This document shows positions 12,670 to 25,119 of a stretch of 64,000 bases of DNA, piece after piece. The DNA comes from Ctenosaura bakeri (Eukaryota > Chordata > Lepidosauria > Squamata > Iguanidae). A program made the position numbers and the translations under genes. The notes under the pieces were generated by a model that was not told where the DNA came from, did no database searches, and saw only the letters and a program-made list of their open reading frames with translations. How positions within the stretch are numbered: the stretch's first letter is position 1; every line of letters begins with the position of its first letter. The stretch spans positions 488,663 to 552,662 of the forward strand of contig CAOLHI010001283.1 of NCBI GenBank assembly GCA_948474755.1, written 5' to 3'.

Positions 12670-12815
12670 ACAGTTGTTGTTTTGTGTCTTTAAGTCATTT
12701 CTAAGTTACAGCATCCCTCAGGTGAACTTATTGTGGAGTTTCCTTGGCAAGATTTACTCAGAGAAGGGTTTGCCATTGTTTTCCTCTAAGGCTGAGACAG
12801 TGTGACTTCCCCAGG
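12670..12815 (-). mobile_element. tRNA-derived SINE with BovB-like tail
   Basis: Read in reverse it gives CACTGTCTCAGCC, AATGGCAAACCCTTCTCTGAG and a tail ATGACTTAAAGACACAAAACAACAAC, the family signature of this window. Confidence 0.7.
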
Positions 12816-14806
12816 CGGAAGTCACTCGCTACATCACATTGGCTCTCTTATTTACAGGAGGCAGTGGCTGGTTATCCCTCTCAATTGCCAAAACAGAGAG
12901 AACAACAATGGGCGGCTTGTGAATCTCATGTGCAATTACAGTGGTGCCATTTAGACGGCAGGCCAGGTTTAGTATTTCTAAAGGTAAGTCTTTTCCTTCA
13001 GGGACTTCTGATAATGCTTTAGTAAACACATGCTCAGGTTTTAAACTAAACAGAACTAAGGCTGATTTATTTATTTTTTAAAGAGGATGACTGAATATCC
13101 ATCCTGCATAAAGATTCCTATATGTTTTTTTAATTGCATACACGAATGAAGAAAAAGAGTGGGTTTGTATATGCCTGTCTGCATTAAAAATAGTTGATTA
13201 CATTTACCTTAAAAATGCAATTATTTAATTCCACAGTCTGTCTGTCTGTCTGTATAGTTAGATGTAATATAAGAGGGCCAGTACAATATTTGAAAACCAC
13301 CACATCCGTAAGTGGAGAGGGGGATTAAAGCTAGAGCAGCTGCTAAAGTGATCATGGTCCCAGCAAATAAACCATCCTTTAGTTCTGAGCAGACAAAATG
13401 AGAGAGAAGCTGAGCAGCAGCAGCAGCAACAGCAGCTGCTGGATTAATGCAGTAAAGTGAAATATCTCAGAGCGGGCTGATATGTGGAACACCAAGCTGG
13501 ACTTGTCTGTTGGCCTCAGGTGACCTTCCTCTCATAGTTCACTGGGCTAATAGGTCTATTTTTCAGTCGCAGACTGTTGGCTGGAACAACAATGAGTCGG
13601 CTTCTAATATAAACTCAGCCTAGTCAATGGCCAAAGAGCATGGGTTCTAGACTGCAATTTTGTCTGCACTTTGGCATCACCTTTATTTATCACAGAGGCA
13701 AAAGATCCTTAAAAGCAGTTACAGCAGAATTGTGTTCAGTCTTTTCTTTTGGGAACAGAGTGTGAAAAACACGTTGAATGATCTTACGACCTATCCAATT
13801 GTTTTATTTTGGCTATCAAATGTAGAAAAGAAAATTGTCTGTAGGTGGACGGTGGAGGGCTTGATACTACTCTCAAAGGCAAGATACTGGGACTGCGGAT
13901 TTGTGCAAATCAAATCCATCACAACATATGGACATTCAAAACTGCCTAGCACAGATCACTCCTAGTGAATTGTGAAAATGTGTATCAGGGCTCAGGCAAG
14001 AGTTCTTCATGCACATCAGAACTCCTTAACCACCAGTCTTGATGCACACTGGGCTCTACCAGTAAACACTGGCTGTCCCTAGCCATTGACCAGCTGGGCA
14101 CTGGGACTGCCTGATGCACATTGGTGTCCCCTGCGCATCAGTTCCCCATGCACATTGGTCCTAATGTGCAACAATCACTTGGCTGAGTCCCCTATGTAAT
14201 AATGTTACTACAGCTGCTTGCTGAATATGGGTGTTGCAAAGCTGCTCAATTCTATTTCCTGCAAACTTAAATTCCACACTGAATTCAGACATAACTTCTA
14301 ATAATCTGAGGGTAGATTGCCCAGTCTTTTGTTAACAGTCACCTTGCTGATCTAAACTGGGTAGTCAGGTGGATATTAGCATGGTTACAGATTCTGATTT
14401 TATGTATTTTTTATGTTAAAAATGTACTCCTTTCACCTAGCCAGATGGTGCTTATTTCTCTAGGATATTTTGTAGCTGACAACAAATTCTATCCCATGTA
14501 GTCATAAGAGTGTTCTAGATCAGTTTAAAATGTGAGATTACACAAGAGTATTTCTTTTCTATCTTTCAGGGTTAGCAAATGGTTGGTTTGCTCGAATGTG
14601 TCAGGAATGCAGGTGCAGATGAAAAGAGCAGAAGGGTGTGGAGAGAAAAGGGAACTACTTGTGGTGGTATCACCTGGCCATCAAAAAAGGCTGTGCTATA
14701 AGACCGTTAAGTCCAGGCTAATCTAAAATTACCTAATGGGACCAGATTTTTCTAGCATTTCTACTTTTTAGCTGGAACTGCCAGGAACTGAACTGAACTC
14801 TGCAAC
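12816..14806. other. Unassigned non-repetitive block, candidate conserved non-coding region
   Basis: No exon or transposon was recognised. The stretch 13370-13660 contains a short AGC run (about 13423-13440) and mixed-composition sequence unlike the flanking repeats. Its conservation cannot be judged without other genomes. Confidence 0.3.
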
Positions 14807-15172
14807 ATTTCACAGATACCGGTAACATGTGGGGTCTGTGTGGCCAAACAACCTCAGAGTGTCATCAAAATGGCAAAACTTGTAAATGAGGAAGAACAGA
14901 GAAGCTAGAAGAGAGTATAGCAGTTTGCTTCTGCTTCAGCCCACTGGGAAGGGCAAGATTTTGTGCCTATTTCTCCTTTCTCTTCTGCTGAGTTAACTGA
15001 GTGAATAATACTTTTGCACTCAGTTTGCAGCAAATGAAGCAAGTCGAGGACAAAGGGGGAAAGTGGGAGGAGGAGGAGAGAGAAACTGGGACATTTTAGA
15101 AACAGCTGAAAAAGTGGGACATTTGAGGATTAATTTGGCCTGTCCCTGTGAAATCAAGACAGTTGCCCAGTA
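14807..15172 (+). mobile_element. Dispersed DNA-transposon-like repeat, copy 1
   Basis: This copy aligns by eye over its length with 21405-21771. Shared blocks include ATGGCAAAACTTGTAAATGAGGAAGAACAG, GCAGTTTGCTTCTGC and GGATTAATTTGGCCTGTCC. The ends are weakly inverted. Confidence 0.6.
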
Positions 15173-16853
15173 TGAACTAGTGTTTTCCTGTATGTACAGC
15201 AGGGAGCAGAAATCATATATTGTTACTGAACTGCAACTACCAGTAGACCAGCGGAGTTGTAAGTGAGGTATGCTGAGAAATGTAGTCTAACAAACATTGG
15301 GAAAGCTGCATACATCCCAAAGCACATGATTTATCACTAAGCTGTGGGCACCAGCTTGTGTAGCCTTCCACCAGCAAAGTAAAACTTGAGAAGGTTACTT
15401 GCTTAGACAAAAAACCCTCCCTGAATTTCCCAGCCAATACAGCTACTGGAAACTTTTCACAGCTCCGTAAGGCAGGAAATGGATTGCACAGACTCTGGGC
15501 AAGGCAAATGTTGAGGCTTGCTGAGAAAGGGTATGGGAAAATATTGAGGAAGGTGAAAAGTACTCTTAAATGGAAAAGTTCAGCTTGCAGATAGGATTTT
15601 TTAAAAACATGCTGTTAGAAAATATGTAGGTTTGGGTGAAAAAAGTGCAGCTGTGATACTAACAGATGTACAGTTGGAAAGATGGGGGAAAAATTAGATC
15701 CGTATTATGTACTGGAGACCAGGACTGGACATACACAGCAGTACGGAGCATGCAGAAGCCATTTTGCAGAAGTTGAAAAAGCATTCAAGGATTATGGTGG
15801 AATGGGATGATGTGAGAAACAGTGATCAATTTCGGCAGCACAAGTCATGATTGAAGCAGTAGAAATACAGAAGATTAGTTACTGAATCCTTTCAGATTCT
15901 TGAACTATTTCTCTATACTAGAAAAAGAACACTAATTCGTATGGAAAACTACCACTAATATGGGATGTAAGCAAGGAACAAAGCATGGTTTTATGTTTAA
16001 CATTTTTTGAAAAGGATGCCTAAAAACTGGAGTGTGGAAAAATTATCTTCTGGATTACAATTCCCATCATCCCAGCCAGCAGGTTAAACAAATTGGAAGG
16101 AATGTTGTCTAGTTTGTTTTATGATATGTTACAAAATATTCCAGTTTTTTTCCCCAAAAACAAGAGGTAATGATTTTTTAAAAATTGAGTATTTGGCCAC
16201 CCAAAACAGAAAGATTTGAGTGCTTAGTATTAAAAAGTCTCGCTCTGAAGGCTTGTGCATTCAACCATGAATGAGTCTCCTCATTTTTAACAGCTACATG
16301 GCCGGCACAGACAATATCTTTTTCTGAATGCAGTAAATACCTGTCCCTGTTGCAATGGCCCCACATAGATGGCTGACGAGAATCTTAATAACTTAACAAA
16401 ATCAGAAATGAGATGTGGGAGAAAACAAAACTGACAGATTTTGTTTATTGATAGCTGTCTGGGGATGATGGGTGCTGTAGTCCAACAGGCCTTGAGGAAC
16501 CTAGGTTGGGGAAACCTTCCCAATCCAGATTCTTCTACATACAGGCACTGCACTCATGTAAGGAGAGGTCAAGAGTGTTTTTTTCCCCACAAGTGAATGC
16601 ACTTTCTCCATTGCAAATCCTCTTTTCAATAGACATTAATATAATCAAAATTGCTAGCTGGAACTATGGTAATTCCTATAAATTGGTATGGAGCACAATA
16701 AAGATTTTCTACTTTACTGTGCCGTGGTCAATTACAACTTGAATATTAGATCAAGATCTTTCAACCAAATAGAGCTGGTTTTTTCTTTGTGTTGTTCATG
16801 AAGTATGTTTATTTCACCAAGCAGGCATCTCATTGGAGAACTCAGTAATCCAA
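15173..16853. other. No gene recognised
   Basis: The stretch carries fragments of the CTCCCAGAATC-type repeat near 16042-16075 and 16455-16500. Otherwise it is unassigned. Confidence 0.4.
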
Positions 16854-17310
16854 GGCCCTTTTCATATGTGGAGGGAGAAACGGGGTAAAACACGTGGAAA
16901 CTGAGCTTACCAGCGACCGGGTAAGTCCGTCGCCACATGGAGCAGCGCGAGTTCGCTGCTCCACGCCCCTCGGCATCCTGCAGCGTCCAAAATGCTGGTT
17001 TACAGCTGGCAGAGGTTCTCCACTAACCAGAGAAGCTCACCAGCCAGAAGCCCGCCCCCGGAAGATCTGCAGGCACGCACTTGCGTGTGCCTGCAAATCT
17101 ACACCGGGCGTTGCGACGGGGCTGCATGCTCTGTGCTTTTTAAAAACCTCATCAAAAGTGGTTTTTAAAAAGCACGTGGCGCCACCACTTCCGGTCACTC
17201 CTGCATGGATTGGGGTGTGGAACTATGCTAAAGTAGTCCACCCCAATCCACTCCACGGTGTAGACGACCGTTGCTTTACACCATTTTATTACCCCCGTGT
17301 GGAAAGGGCC
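16854..17310. mobile_element. GC-rich TIR element related to the GGCC-ended MITEs
   Basis: The ends GGCCCTTTTCATATGTGG and the complement of CCCGTGTGGAAAGGGCC form inverted repeats, and CAA flanks both sides (16851-16853 and 17311-17313). The interior is GC- and CpG-rich, with internal inverted repeats such as AGCAGCGCGAG...CTGCT and a repeated TTTTTAAAAAGCAC. It would look like a CpG island to simple tools, but the bounding inverted repeats identify it as a transposon. The internal 163-codon frame is not protein-like. Confidence 0.75.
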
Positions 17311-18063
17311 CAAGATGAGGATTTTTTTGGGGGGGAAAAAAAGCACAGAAGAAAAAAAAATGCAAAAGTTGCTTTCCAAATTTAACTTTTTTGGTATTCC
17401 TCATAGCCTTAAGTGATGCCATTTACGTGCATAAATGTTCTGAATTGCTGAAAGAAGGTGTATTTGCATGCAGGAGGAAGGAAACCCCTCATCTTATCTG
17501 AATGCTTTGCCAATTGAGGCCCATTCCATTTATGCAAGGTGAGGGCACCCCTGCAAGCAAATAGATTCTAGATAAAATGTGCAGTGAAGAGTAGCCGCAA
17601 GCATCAATATGTGGTGTCTGCCTATTACCGTGCACTTGACATGCATCATCAAACCTGCCTCTCTTTTGTGCTTCAGTGTTTAATTCTGTATTTGAAGTGA
17701 AGGCTAGAATTGCTGGAGGGATCTTGTGATAGTGGATCAACTTTCACACTTTGAACTGTTGGGCTGGAGGTTTCTTTTTAAATTATACGTTCCACCGAAA
17801 GAGTGTAAGTGCTTAACCTGTTAACAACCACCATCACAACAACAAACAACAACAGGAGGCACAATAAAAACTACAGCTCTGCTCACCCTTTCTACCAGCC
17901 AGATCACCTCCAGATTCACTACCACTGCTGCAAAAATGTTGTTTTTGTTGTGCAAAACAGAGAAGCACACTCCTAGGAACAATTCTCCTGTAAAGCAAGG
18001 TACAGGTCCTAATTCTCATGAAAAGGTGCTGTTTCCATGTTTCTTCCCCCTTCCCAAGACTAA

Positions 18064-18287
18064 GGGACCTTTCATGCTACACAGTTATAGCAGTATAATT
18101 CTACTTTAACTGCAATGGTAACATCCTATGTAATCCTGGGATCTGCAGTTTAGGGAGGGGTATCTTGAATTCTCAGCCAGAAGGCTGTACTGCCTCAGCA
18201 AACTACACATCCCAGGAATTCACAGAATGTTGCCATGGCAGTTAGAGTGGAATCACAGGGCTGTAAGTGTGTACTGTGAAAAAGCGC
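18064..18287. mobile_element. Palindromic MITE of the GGCC-ended family, diverged
   Basis: The arms carry ATTCTACTTTAACTGC and the inverse GCAGTTAGAGTGGAATCA. The flanks are TAA on the left (18061-18063) and TTA on the right (18288-18290), close to the 3-bp TWA pattern. Confidence 0.75.
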
Positions 18288-18774
18288 TTAAAGAGAACTT
18301 TTCCACACTTTTTGGTTTGAAACACAGGTGCATTTTCAGCAGCCATGTGGTCCACAGTAGGTCAGGGGTAATTAATTGCCCCCTGGAGCTGCCAAAGTTG
18401 CTTATCCCTATTGTAAGAAGAAGAAGCCTATACAGAGTTTTCTTTATGCCTCCAGTAATGCTTGAAGTATTACTTATAGATCATAGGCATTATTTTTAGC
18501 AGGAGTCCCATGGCAGAAGGGTTGCTAGAATGAAAACAGAAGATGTCTCCTGTCCCTTTAATGGGTGCATAGAAGAGGCTATTGCTTGTCACACAGCCAG
18601 GTAACAAGCAATATTTGCTGTAATTCCCTCTTCAACACAGTCATGAAAGGGACAGGAGATGAACCCAGTCTGCAATCTGGCAGTCCTACAAGGCGGCCTC
18701 TGATGTTTTCATCCTTTCTCTTTTCCAGGCTCCTGGAAAAGGATCTATCCTATGTTTACAGTACTATTCTAACT

Positions 18775-19250
18775 CAACAAGGATATCAATGAGCTGGAGT
18801 GTGTCCAGAGGAGGGCGACCAAAATGGTGAAGGGTCCGGAAGCCATGCCCTATGAGTAGTGACTTAGGGAGCTGGATATGTTTAGTTTGCAGAAGGGAAG
18901 GTTAAGAGGGGACATGATAGCTATGTTTAAATATTTGAAGGGATGTCATGTTGAGGAGGGAGCAGGTTTGTTTTCCACTGCTCCAGAAACTAGGACAAGG
19001 AGCAATGGATTCAAGCTGCAGGAGAGAAGATTCCACCTGAACCTCAGGAAGAACTTCCTGATGGTCAGAGCTGTCCAGCAGTGAAATATGTTGCCTCAGA
19101 GTGTGATCGAGTCTCCTTCAGTGGAGGTTTTTAAGCAGAGGCTGGATGGCTATCTGTTAGGAGTGCTTTGATGTGTGTTCCTCCATAGCAGGGGGTTGAA
19201 CTGGATGGCCCCAGTGGTCTCTTCCAACTCTAAGATTCTATGGTTCTAAC
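18775..19250 (+). mobile_element. CR1 LINE 3' end
   Basis: The copy shows the CR1 3' blocks in order: GAGTGTGTCCAGAGGAGGG, then GGGAGCTGGATATGTTTAG, then AATATTTGAAGGGATGTCA, then the end GATGGCCCC...TCTTCCAACTCTAAGATTCTATGG. It is on the plus strand and 5'-truncated. Reading-frame remnants in it are shadows. Confidence 0.85.
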
Positions 19251-20694
19251 TGGTCAAGTTGGTCAAGAACTCACAGAGCTAACCTAGCCCAGTTCAAGCC
19301 ATGCTGCCTAGTGGGGATGTTGGAAATTATTTAGGACTATCCTGGCCCTAGTCTAATTTATGCCAGCATAGGGACTCCGTCCCAGGGCTAGAGGAGGCTT
19401 GAACATAGTATAACTCAACTTCTCCCTCTTTCTTCCCCTTCTCTGCTTCTTTTTTGATTCTTCAAATGGTTGATTTCATCCAGCATTGAAGGAGTTAAGT
19501 CCGAAGGGGAAACACTGCAAGGCCAATCCTCCTGCTATCCTTTCTCATAGTTCTTTAAACGGTGAGGAGGTGGTTGGCTATACAGGTTAAAGAATATGGA
19601 GATGGAGTGTGGAAGGGAACAGATCAGGGAAGAAGTATGAATGAGTGCAGTGAATGAGCCACTGCTAGAGAATTCTTCAACCAATAACTAAGGAACTGAA
19701 TGGATGCTTCATCCTTGTGGTGCAGCTGAAAGTACAGTTGGGTGGATGGACAGGAGACCTTGCCCGTTAGCTCACACTCATTCTTTCCCCTATGCTAGGT
19801 GCTGCTTCCTTAGCATAGTGACTCCTGCAATCTGCTTATTGATTACAGCCAAGGGAGGGTCAGATTCTCCATTTCTTGACTTTAGGAGGCTTCTAGGACA
19901 ACACTGAAGACTCTGGATTCACTGTAATATTCAGGAGAGAGTAATTTCCACTGGAGCTAGTAAAGGAGAAATCTGTTTCAAATCTAGCTTCTCTCCCTCT
20001 TTTCTTTAAAAAAAAAAAAAATGAAATTATTAGCACAACCCTGAAATGTTCACATGATGTTGCATTTATTTTGTTCTGACCTCTGTGCATGGAAAGAATG
20101 TCTGTTATGCCTCCTACAATCACCTTATAGCCTGACATTTTCCTACGGTCACATCTCTCATACCAGGCTCTGCACAAACTTTTGCTGCATGTAAGAAGTA
20201 AAGCTGTCCAGAAGCACAATCAACATTGGCCATTTCAAGTTTCAAAAAGGGAGATTAAAATTTGAGAACAGGGCCAGCCCTACCATTAGGCAAAGTGGGG
20301 CAAATGTTTCAGGTAGCAGATGATGCTGGGCAGCAGCTGAAATAATGTTTCTTCCCTTCTCATTCCTTCTGAGCCTTTGGTGGCTTCAGGTGAAAGAGAA
20401 GACCTCCTAAACTCTTGCAGTCTTTGAAAGAAGGTTCAGTTTTCTGCCTAGTCTGTTTCTGTACTTGGAATGGAAAAGGGGTGCAAGGACCATTTTTGTC
20501 ATTTTCCTCAGGCAGCAAACTCACAGTCCCAAGGGGAGGGGAATCAAAATATAAACAGCAAGATTCAGAAGCTTGGTATTTGATAATGTATTCAAAGTTA
20601 AACTGCAAAAGAGCTGAATATTGTAGAAGCTTTGGTCATGGCAGCTGTTACTATTGTTTGGCATCCTACCAGCTATACAGACACTTCTAAGGCA
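19251..20694. other. No gene recognised
   Basis: Open frames of up to 108 codons (19893-20219 minus) lack any recognisable motif. A short A-run lies at 20008-20021. Confidence 0.4.
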
Positions 20695-20800
20695 TAAAAC
20701 AACATAGTGTTGTGGCACCTTGAGGACTAACAAGTTTTATTTGGTACCAGTTTTTGCGGACTGCATCCCACTAATAGGCTACTAGTTTTATCTGTCACAA
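20695..20800 (-). repeat. Inverted copy of the unassigned repeat at 8337-8490
   Basis: GTGTTGTGGCACCTTGAGGACTAACAAGTTTTATTTGG...GCGGACTGCATCCCAC corresponds to the reverse of that repeat. Confidence 0.5.
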
Positions 20801-21404
20801 GACTCTTTCTTATGTTTGTGCTATGAGACAATTATGCCTACCTTCTGAGGGAGTCATGAGGAAGGGGATGAGAATCTCCTCCTAGCCTTTATTAAAAATG
20901 GCTTCAAGGCTGGCTTGCTCCATTGTCTTAATCCATGATGCTTAGAAATCTGCAGATGAAGCTTTTCACAGTGTGGAGATATAAAATTACCACCTGTGAA
21001 TATCTACCTCACACATTTAGCTGCTATTAAGGCTTTAGCTACTTTAATCTGTGGAAAAAATAGCAACCCTATTGTCATGGGAGTAATTTTCATGGCCACA
21101 AGCAGAGAAACAAATACAGCTTTTCTCTCTCTCTTTGTTTTCTGTACTTTGTTTCCTCATTATTTCCACTCCCCCTCCATTGTCCTTTACTGTATCTCCT
21201 AGTTATATTAGAATACTGTTCATACATTCAGTATCTGTTTTAGAGATTATTCGCACAATGCCACAGATCATTTAAAAATGTTTAAATTGTCTGCAGTACA
21301 CAACTATGCAGGTCTTTATTTGTGCTGCAGAGGACTTGAAAGAAGAGGTGGACCACGGAAAGAGGGAGGTGGTCAGAGTCTGGGGGTCTTTCACATTTCA
21401 CATT

Positions 21405-21771
21405 AACATATCCTCCAACTTTTCACAGATGAAAACACATGGCCAGGCAACATTAGAGTGTGGAAAAAATGGCAAAATTTATTAATGAGGAAAAACAGGC
21501 AAGCTAGGAGAGGCTGCAGCAGTTTGTTTTTGTCTGAGTCTACTGGGAACGGCACGACTCTGCCTCTCCTCTCCTCTCCTCACTGTTGAATTAATTGAGT
21601 ACAAACTACTTTAGTACTTTGAACTCAGTTTGCACTAATGATAGTGAGCTAAGGAGAAAAGTAGGAGAAGGAGGGAGAGGTCGGATGTTTTAAAGGTAGC
21701 TGAAAAAATGGGATAACAGAGGATTAATTGGGACTGTCTGTACCAAATCAGGACAGTTGGTGGACATGCAA
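21405..21771 (+). mobile_element. Dispersed DNA-transposon-like repeat, copy 2
   Basis: The left end CATATCCTCCAACTTTTCACAG and the right end GGACAGTTGGTGGACATG form an imperfect inverted repeat. The body matches copy 1 at 14807-15172. No coding frame. Confidence 0.65.
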
Positions 21772-21772
21772 T

Positions 21773-21976
21773 TATAATGTAATGATTCCACTTTAACTGC
21801 CATGTAAACATCTTCTGGAATCTTTGGGTCTGTAGTTTAGGGAGGGGCGTTTACAATTTTCAGCCACAGCTCTTCAAGTGCCTCACCAAACCAGAAACTC
21901 CAAGATTCCATAGCCTGCAACTGCAGCAGTTAAAATGGAATCTTAATGGTATAATTATGTTGTGTGAAAAAGACCT
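21773..21976. mobile_element. Palindromic MITE, diverged
   Basis: ATTCCACTTTAACTGCCATG on the left faces GCAGTTAAAATGGAATC on the right. The middle carries GTCTGTAGTTTAGGGAGGGG. The edges are approximate and the element directly follows another TIR-type repeat. Confidence 0.65.
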
Positions 21977-22195
21977 CATGTAGTGTGTAGCAGAAAAGAG
22001 ACTGTTCTGAATATTGCTCCCAGAATCCTGTAGTAGGTATGTCACTTTTCCAAGTTCTGGGACTAGAAGATGTGGCATTAGCAGCCACAGCTCCTTTCTA
22101 TCTCTTGTTGTTTGGTGATTTAAATGTTGTGTGGACACTGGATTGCAAAGGAAACCCTTTATTTTCACTAATAATTAATTTTCTATTAAATACCC

Positions 22196-22292
22196 TAAAG
22201 GCACCAGATCCCTTCTGACCGTGGGAGCTAAGTAGGGTTAGCCCGGCTTAGTACTTGGACGGAAGACTGCTCACAAACATCAGGTATTCTGG
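22196..22292 (+). mobile_element. 5S rRNA-derived SINE fragment
   Basis: GCACCAGATCCCTTCTGACCGTGGGAGCTAAGTAGGGTTAGCCCGGCTTAGTACTTGGACGGAAGACTGC follows the 3' half of vertebrate 5S rRNA, including the internal promoter (box C) region. Substitutions are too many for a functional 5S gene. Confidence 0.75.
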
Positions 22293-24204
22293 ACTACATT
22301 TTAGAGGTAGGAACTGAAAAAACAAACTCTGAGTATTCCTTGCTTCAAAAAACCCTGTGGAATTCATGGGGGCAGCATTAGTCCATTGACAGCTTGAAAG
22401 TAAATATGCATACAAGTTTTTAATTGACTTATGCTTAACTTGTTTTGGTTTTAATTTTTTTTTTCTTTTGGTCTCACTGTGAATCCCATCTAAATTTTTG
22501 AAGAAAGCCAGGATATGAATTAATACTTATATTTATTAATTATAACTATTAATACATATATTTAATACCCCTTTTGACTATGCTATTGGAATCAATCAGG
22601 TAGCTCTAACTCTTCTTCCTTCCTTTTCTAAATGTATATAAATATTCTCCTACAAGCAGCAGAACTATGTGCTTGGAAGCCTACATGATTAGGGGCTCCT
22701 CCAGATGGCACAAATGTGTCAGAAGGTTGTGGCATTTGTTGCTGTAGTTCTCCAGATTTTTTTTTTTAATCAAGATGACATTTCTATTTCCTAGTCTGCT
22801 TTTCTGGCAAAACCTGCCACCAGCTGCAACATTTTATTCCCACTCTCGTGAGTTTCTTTTTTAATTCCAAGAGATATGGGAACAAAAAAAAAAAGAGAGA
22901 GAGAGAGAGAGAGAAGACCTGTTATTTCTTTCTCTATTTAAGAGTTACTACACCACTACATCAACGTAAATAGCACTTTTGCATTGTAGAACTATGACTC
23001 CAAATTTTGTTTTTTAGAAAATCAGAGAGGAGAAAATTTGCCCTTCTATCCATAGGATCACCTCAGCAACCATGTCCTATTTTTTTTAAAAATAGAAGAG
23101 ACCTAGTATAAATCTGAGAAATTACTACAAACTCCTCCTCAGAAGAGTGCATAAGTAGATGTGAAGGCAACATCAATCAACAAAACTCAGAAAAATCCAA
23201 GAAGCTGTACTAGGAGAAATCACACGCCCTTAGACCAATCTGAAAGAGTTTAAGATCTATGCTGAGAATGTGTGCCTGGCCTGAGATTACCCTTTGAGTT
23301 TCTTGGCTTAGTAGGGAGTTGAATCTGAATTACTTACATCCCAGTCCAACTCTCTACTAGCTCTGGACCTATATTATGGAGTATCTCTCTGCCTCTGTCT
23401 TTTCCCCACCTATCTAAACTACATTAAAACCAATAATAAAAGTGCCTAAAAGTGCCTAAAAGTGCCATTTAAAGATACTTTAAATGGCATCTTTATGACT
23501 AATACAGGATTAAACCCTAGTGGTGATATTTCAGGTTTTTCCATCCAAACCTGAAGCTGTATGGGCACAGAGGCCTCACACAAATGCACCTGTGTAATTT
23601 GGTGGCAGTGCTCCCCCTTCCCTCTAGTCTCCTTAAATGACATCCTATATTTCATCTCCCAAATAATGGCAGTAGCATGGTGGTTTCCCACCAAGAGTAC
23701 TACCATTGCCTTGTGCATTCCAAGCTGACAATGCTCTGAATCACCTTATAAAAGAGGGTGGAGAAGCAGGAAAAAAGATTAGGTGTTCTAGGCCATGGGG
23801 CGTCTAAGTTATGTCGGAGATGGAAAAGGTGTAGAATAGGGGCAATCAAAATTATCAAGGGGTGAAGTAACTCCCCAATGAGGAAAGGGGGATTTTTTAA
23901 GCTTACAAAGAAGTGATAGAGGTACATATAAAATTAGGTAAGACACAGGGCAGGGAAGTCCTGTTATCCCTAGCCAGCATTGCTCATGGTGAGGGATTGT
24001 AGAAGTGGGCAGAGAGACATTTCTCACCCTCTCTCATAGAGCCAGACTCAGATGAAATGGAAGTGATTTTTTTCCCCCAAACACCACACAATTAAACAAC
24101 GATATTCATTCACAAAAAATGAAGTGTTGGTCACTAACCATCCTGGTTTTGAAAGAAAATTGTCTATTTGTTTGATATATACATTGAGAATGAGGCAATG
24201 GCAA
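22293..24204. other. No gene recognised
   Basis: A (GA) tract lies at 22894-22915 and a short tandem TAAAAGTGCC triplication at about 23441-23468. Otherwise unassigned. Confidence 0.4.
22894..22915 (+). repeat. (GA)n microsatellite
   Basis: Eleven GA units after an A-rich run. Confidence 0.9.
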
Positions 24205-24430
24205 TCAGTGGTAACTAGTCGTGATGGCTATATGCTAGCTCCAATATTAGAGGGTGTGTATCTCTAAGTACCAGTTGCTGGGGAAACTGAGCAAGAAGGT
24301 ACTATTGTACGCTGGAAGACGCTGGTGTGTTTTCCACTGGCAACTGGCTGATCATTATGGGAACAGAATACTGGGGGTCAGGTAGGCCTTTGGTCCGATC
24401 CAGCAGGAATTGTCTCCTGTTCTCATGAGG
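24205..24430 (+). mobile_element. CR1/L3-type 3' end or derived SINE
   Basis: The end AATACTGGGGGTCAGGTAGGCCTTTGGTCCGATCCAGCAGG is a terminus seen widely in reptile retroelements, preceded by GTTGCTGGGGAAACTGAG. A copy of the same family is inverted at 52530-52760. The family is not certain. Confidence 0.55.
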
Positions 24431-25119
24431 AGAAAATAACATACAGCTACACATTTCTGCAGACCTAGTCCCTTCTCCATAATGACCTGAGACATGGGAA
24501 GTCTGTTTTTACATTCTATTCAAACCTGCTCTGGGGAACAAATGATCAAGGAACAGCTATGTGAAACAATGTGCCTCCTTAGGAAGTGAGATGAAATAGA
24601 TGAAGATGTAGCTGCCTACAGAATTTTTTAGCCCAGTATAAAATGTATATTCTCCTATACACAGATGCACAAGAGATAGATTTCCAGAGGCCTTGGAATT
24701 CTATTCTGAACCAGGCTCCAAATTCTGCATTATGCACTCCTGTTTGAATTACCTGCTAAGAATTTTGGTGGTTTCCTAGTTGGGCCACACTCAATATGGT
24801 AAGAAAACAAAATAATCAGAAACGCTCATGCTTTAATAACTAGCCCCTCACTTAAATATAATCTTTCCTCCCTGCACTCGACAAGGCATTCTCTGGATAA
24901 TCTCTGATCACACTTCGGTAAAACAAGATGCAATGAGAACCTCATGGCTGCTACCAAAAATGGCAACCTTTTTTTGTCCATAACATGTAATCATAAAACA
25001 TGAAACAGGATGTGATGTCACCATTTCACAATAGCCAATAAAATAAAGCATGTTTTCTTTAGGGCCACAATATTTAATTAAGTAATCAGATTATTTGATC
25101 AAAAATGCCCAAGGAGGGG

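Noticed and set aside
16894..17385. 163-codon plus-strand frame in GC-rich sequence, or a CpG-island promoter
   Set aside because: It lies almost wholly inside a transposon with GGCCCTTT inverted ends. The low stop frequency follows from the GC content.
22196..22292. Functional 5S rRNA gene
   Set aside because: Too many substitutions and only part of the gene. It is better explained as a 5S-derived SINE fragment.
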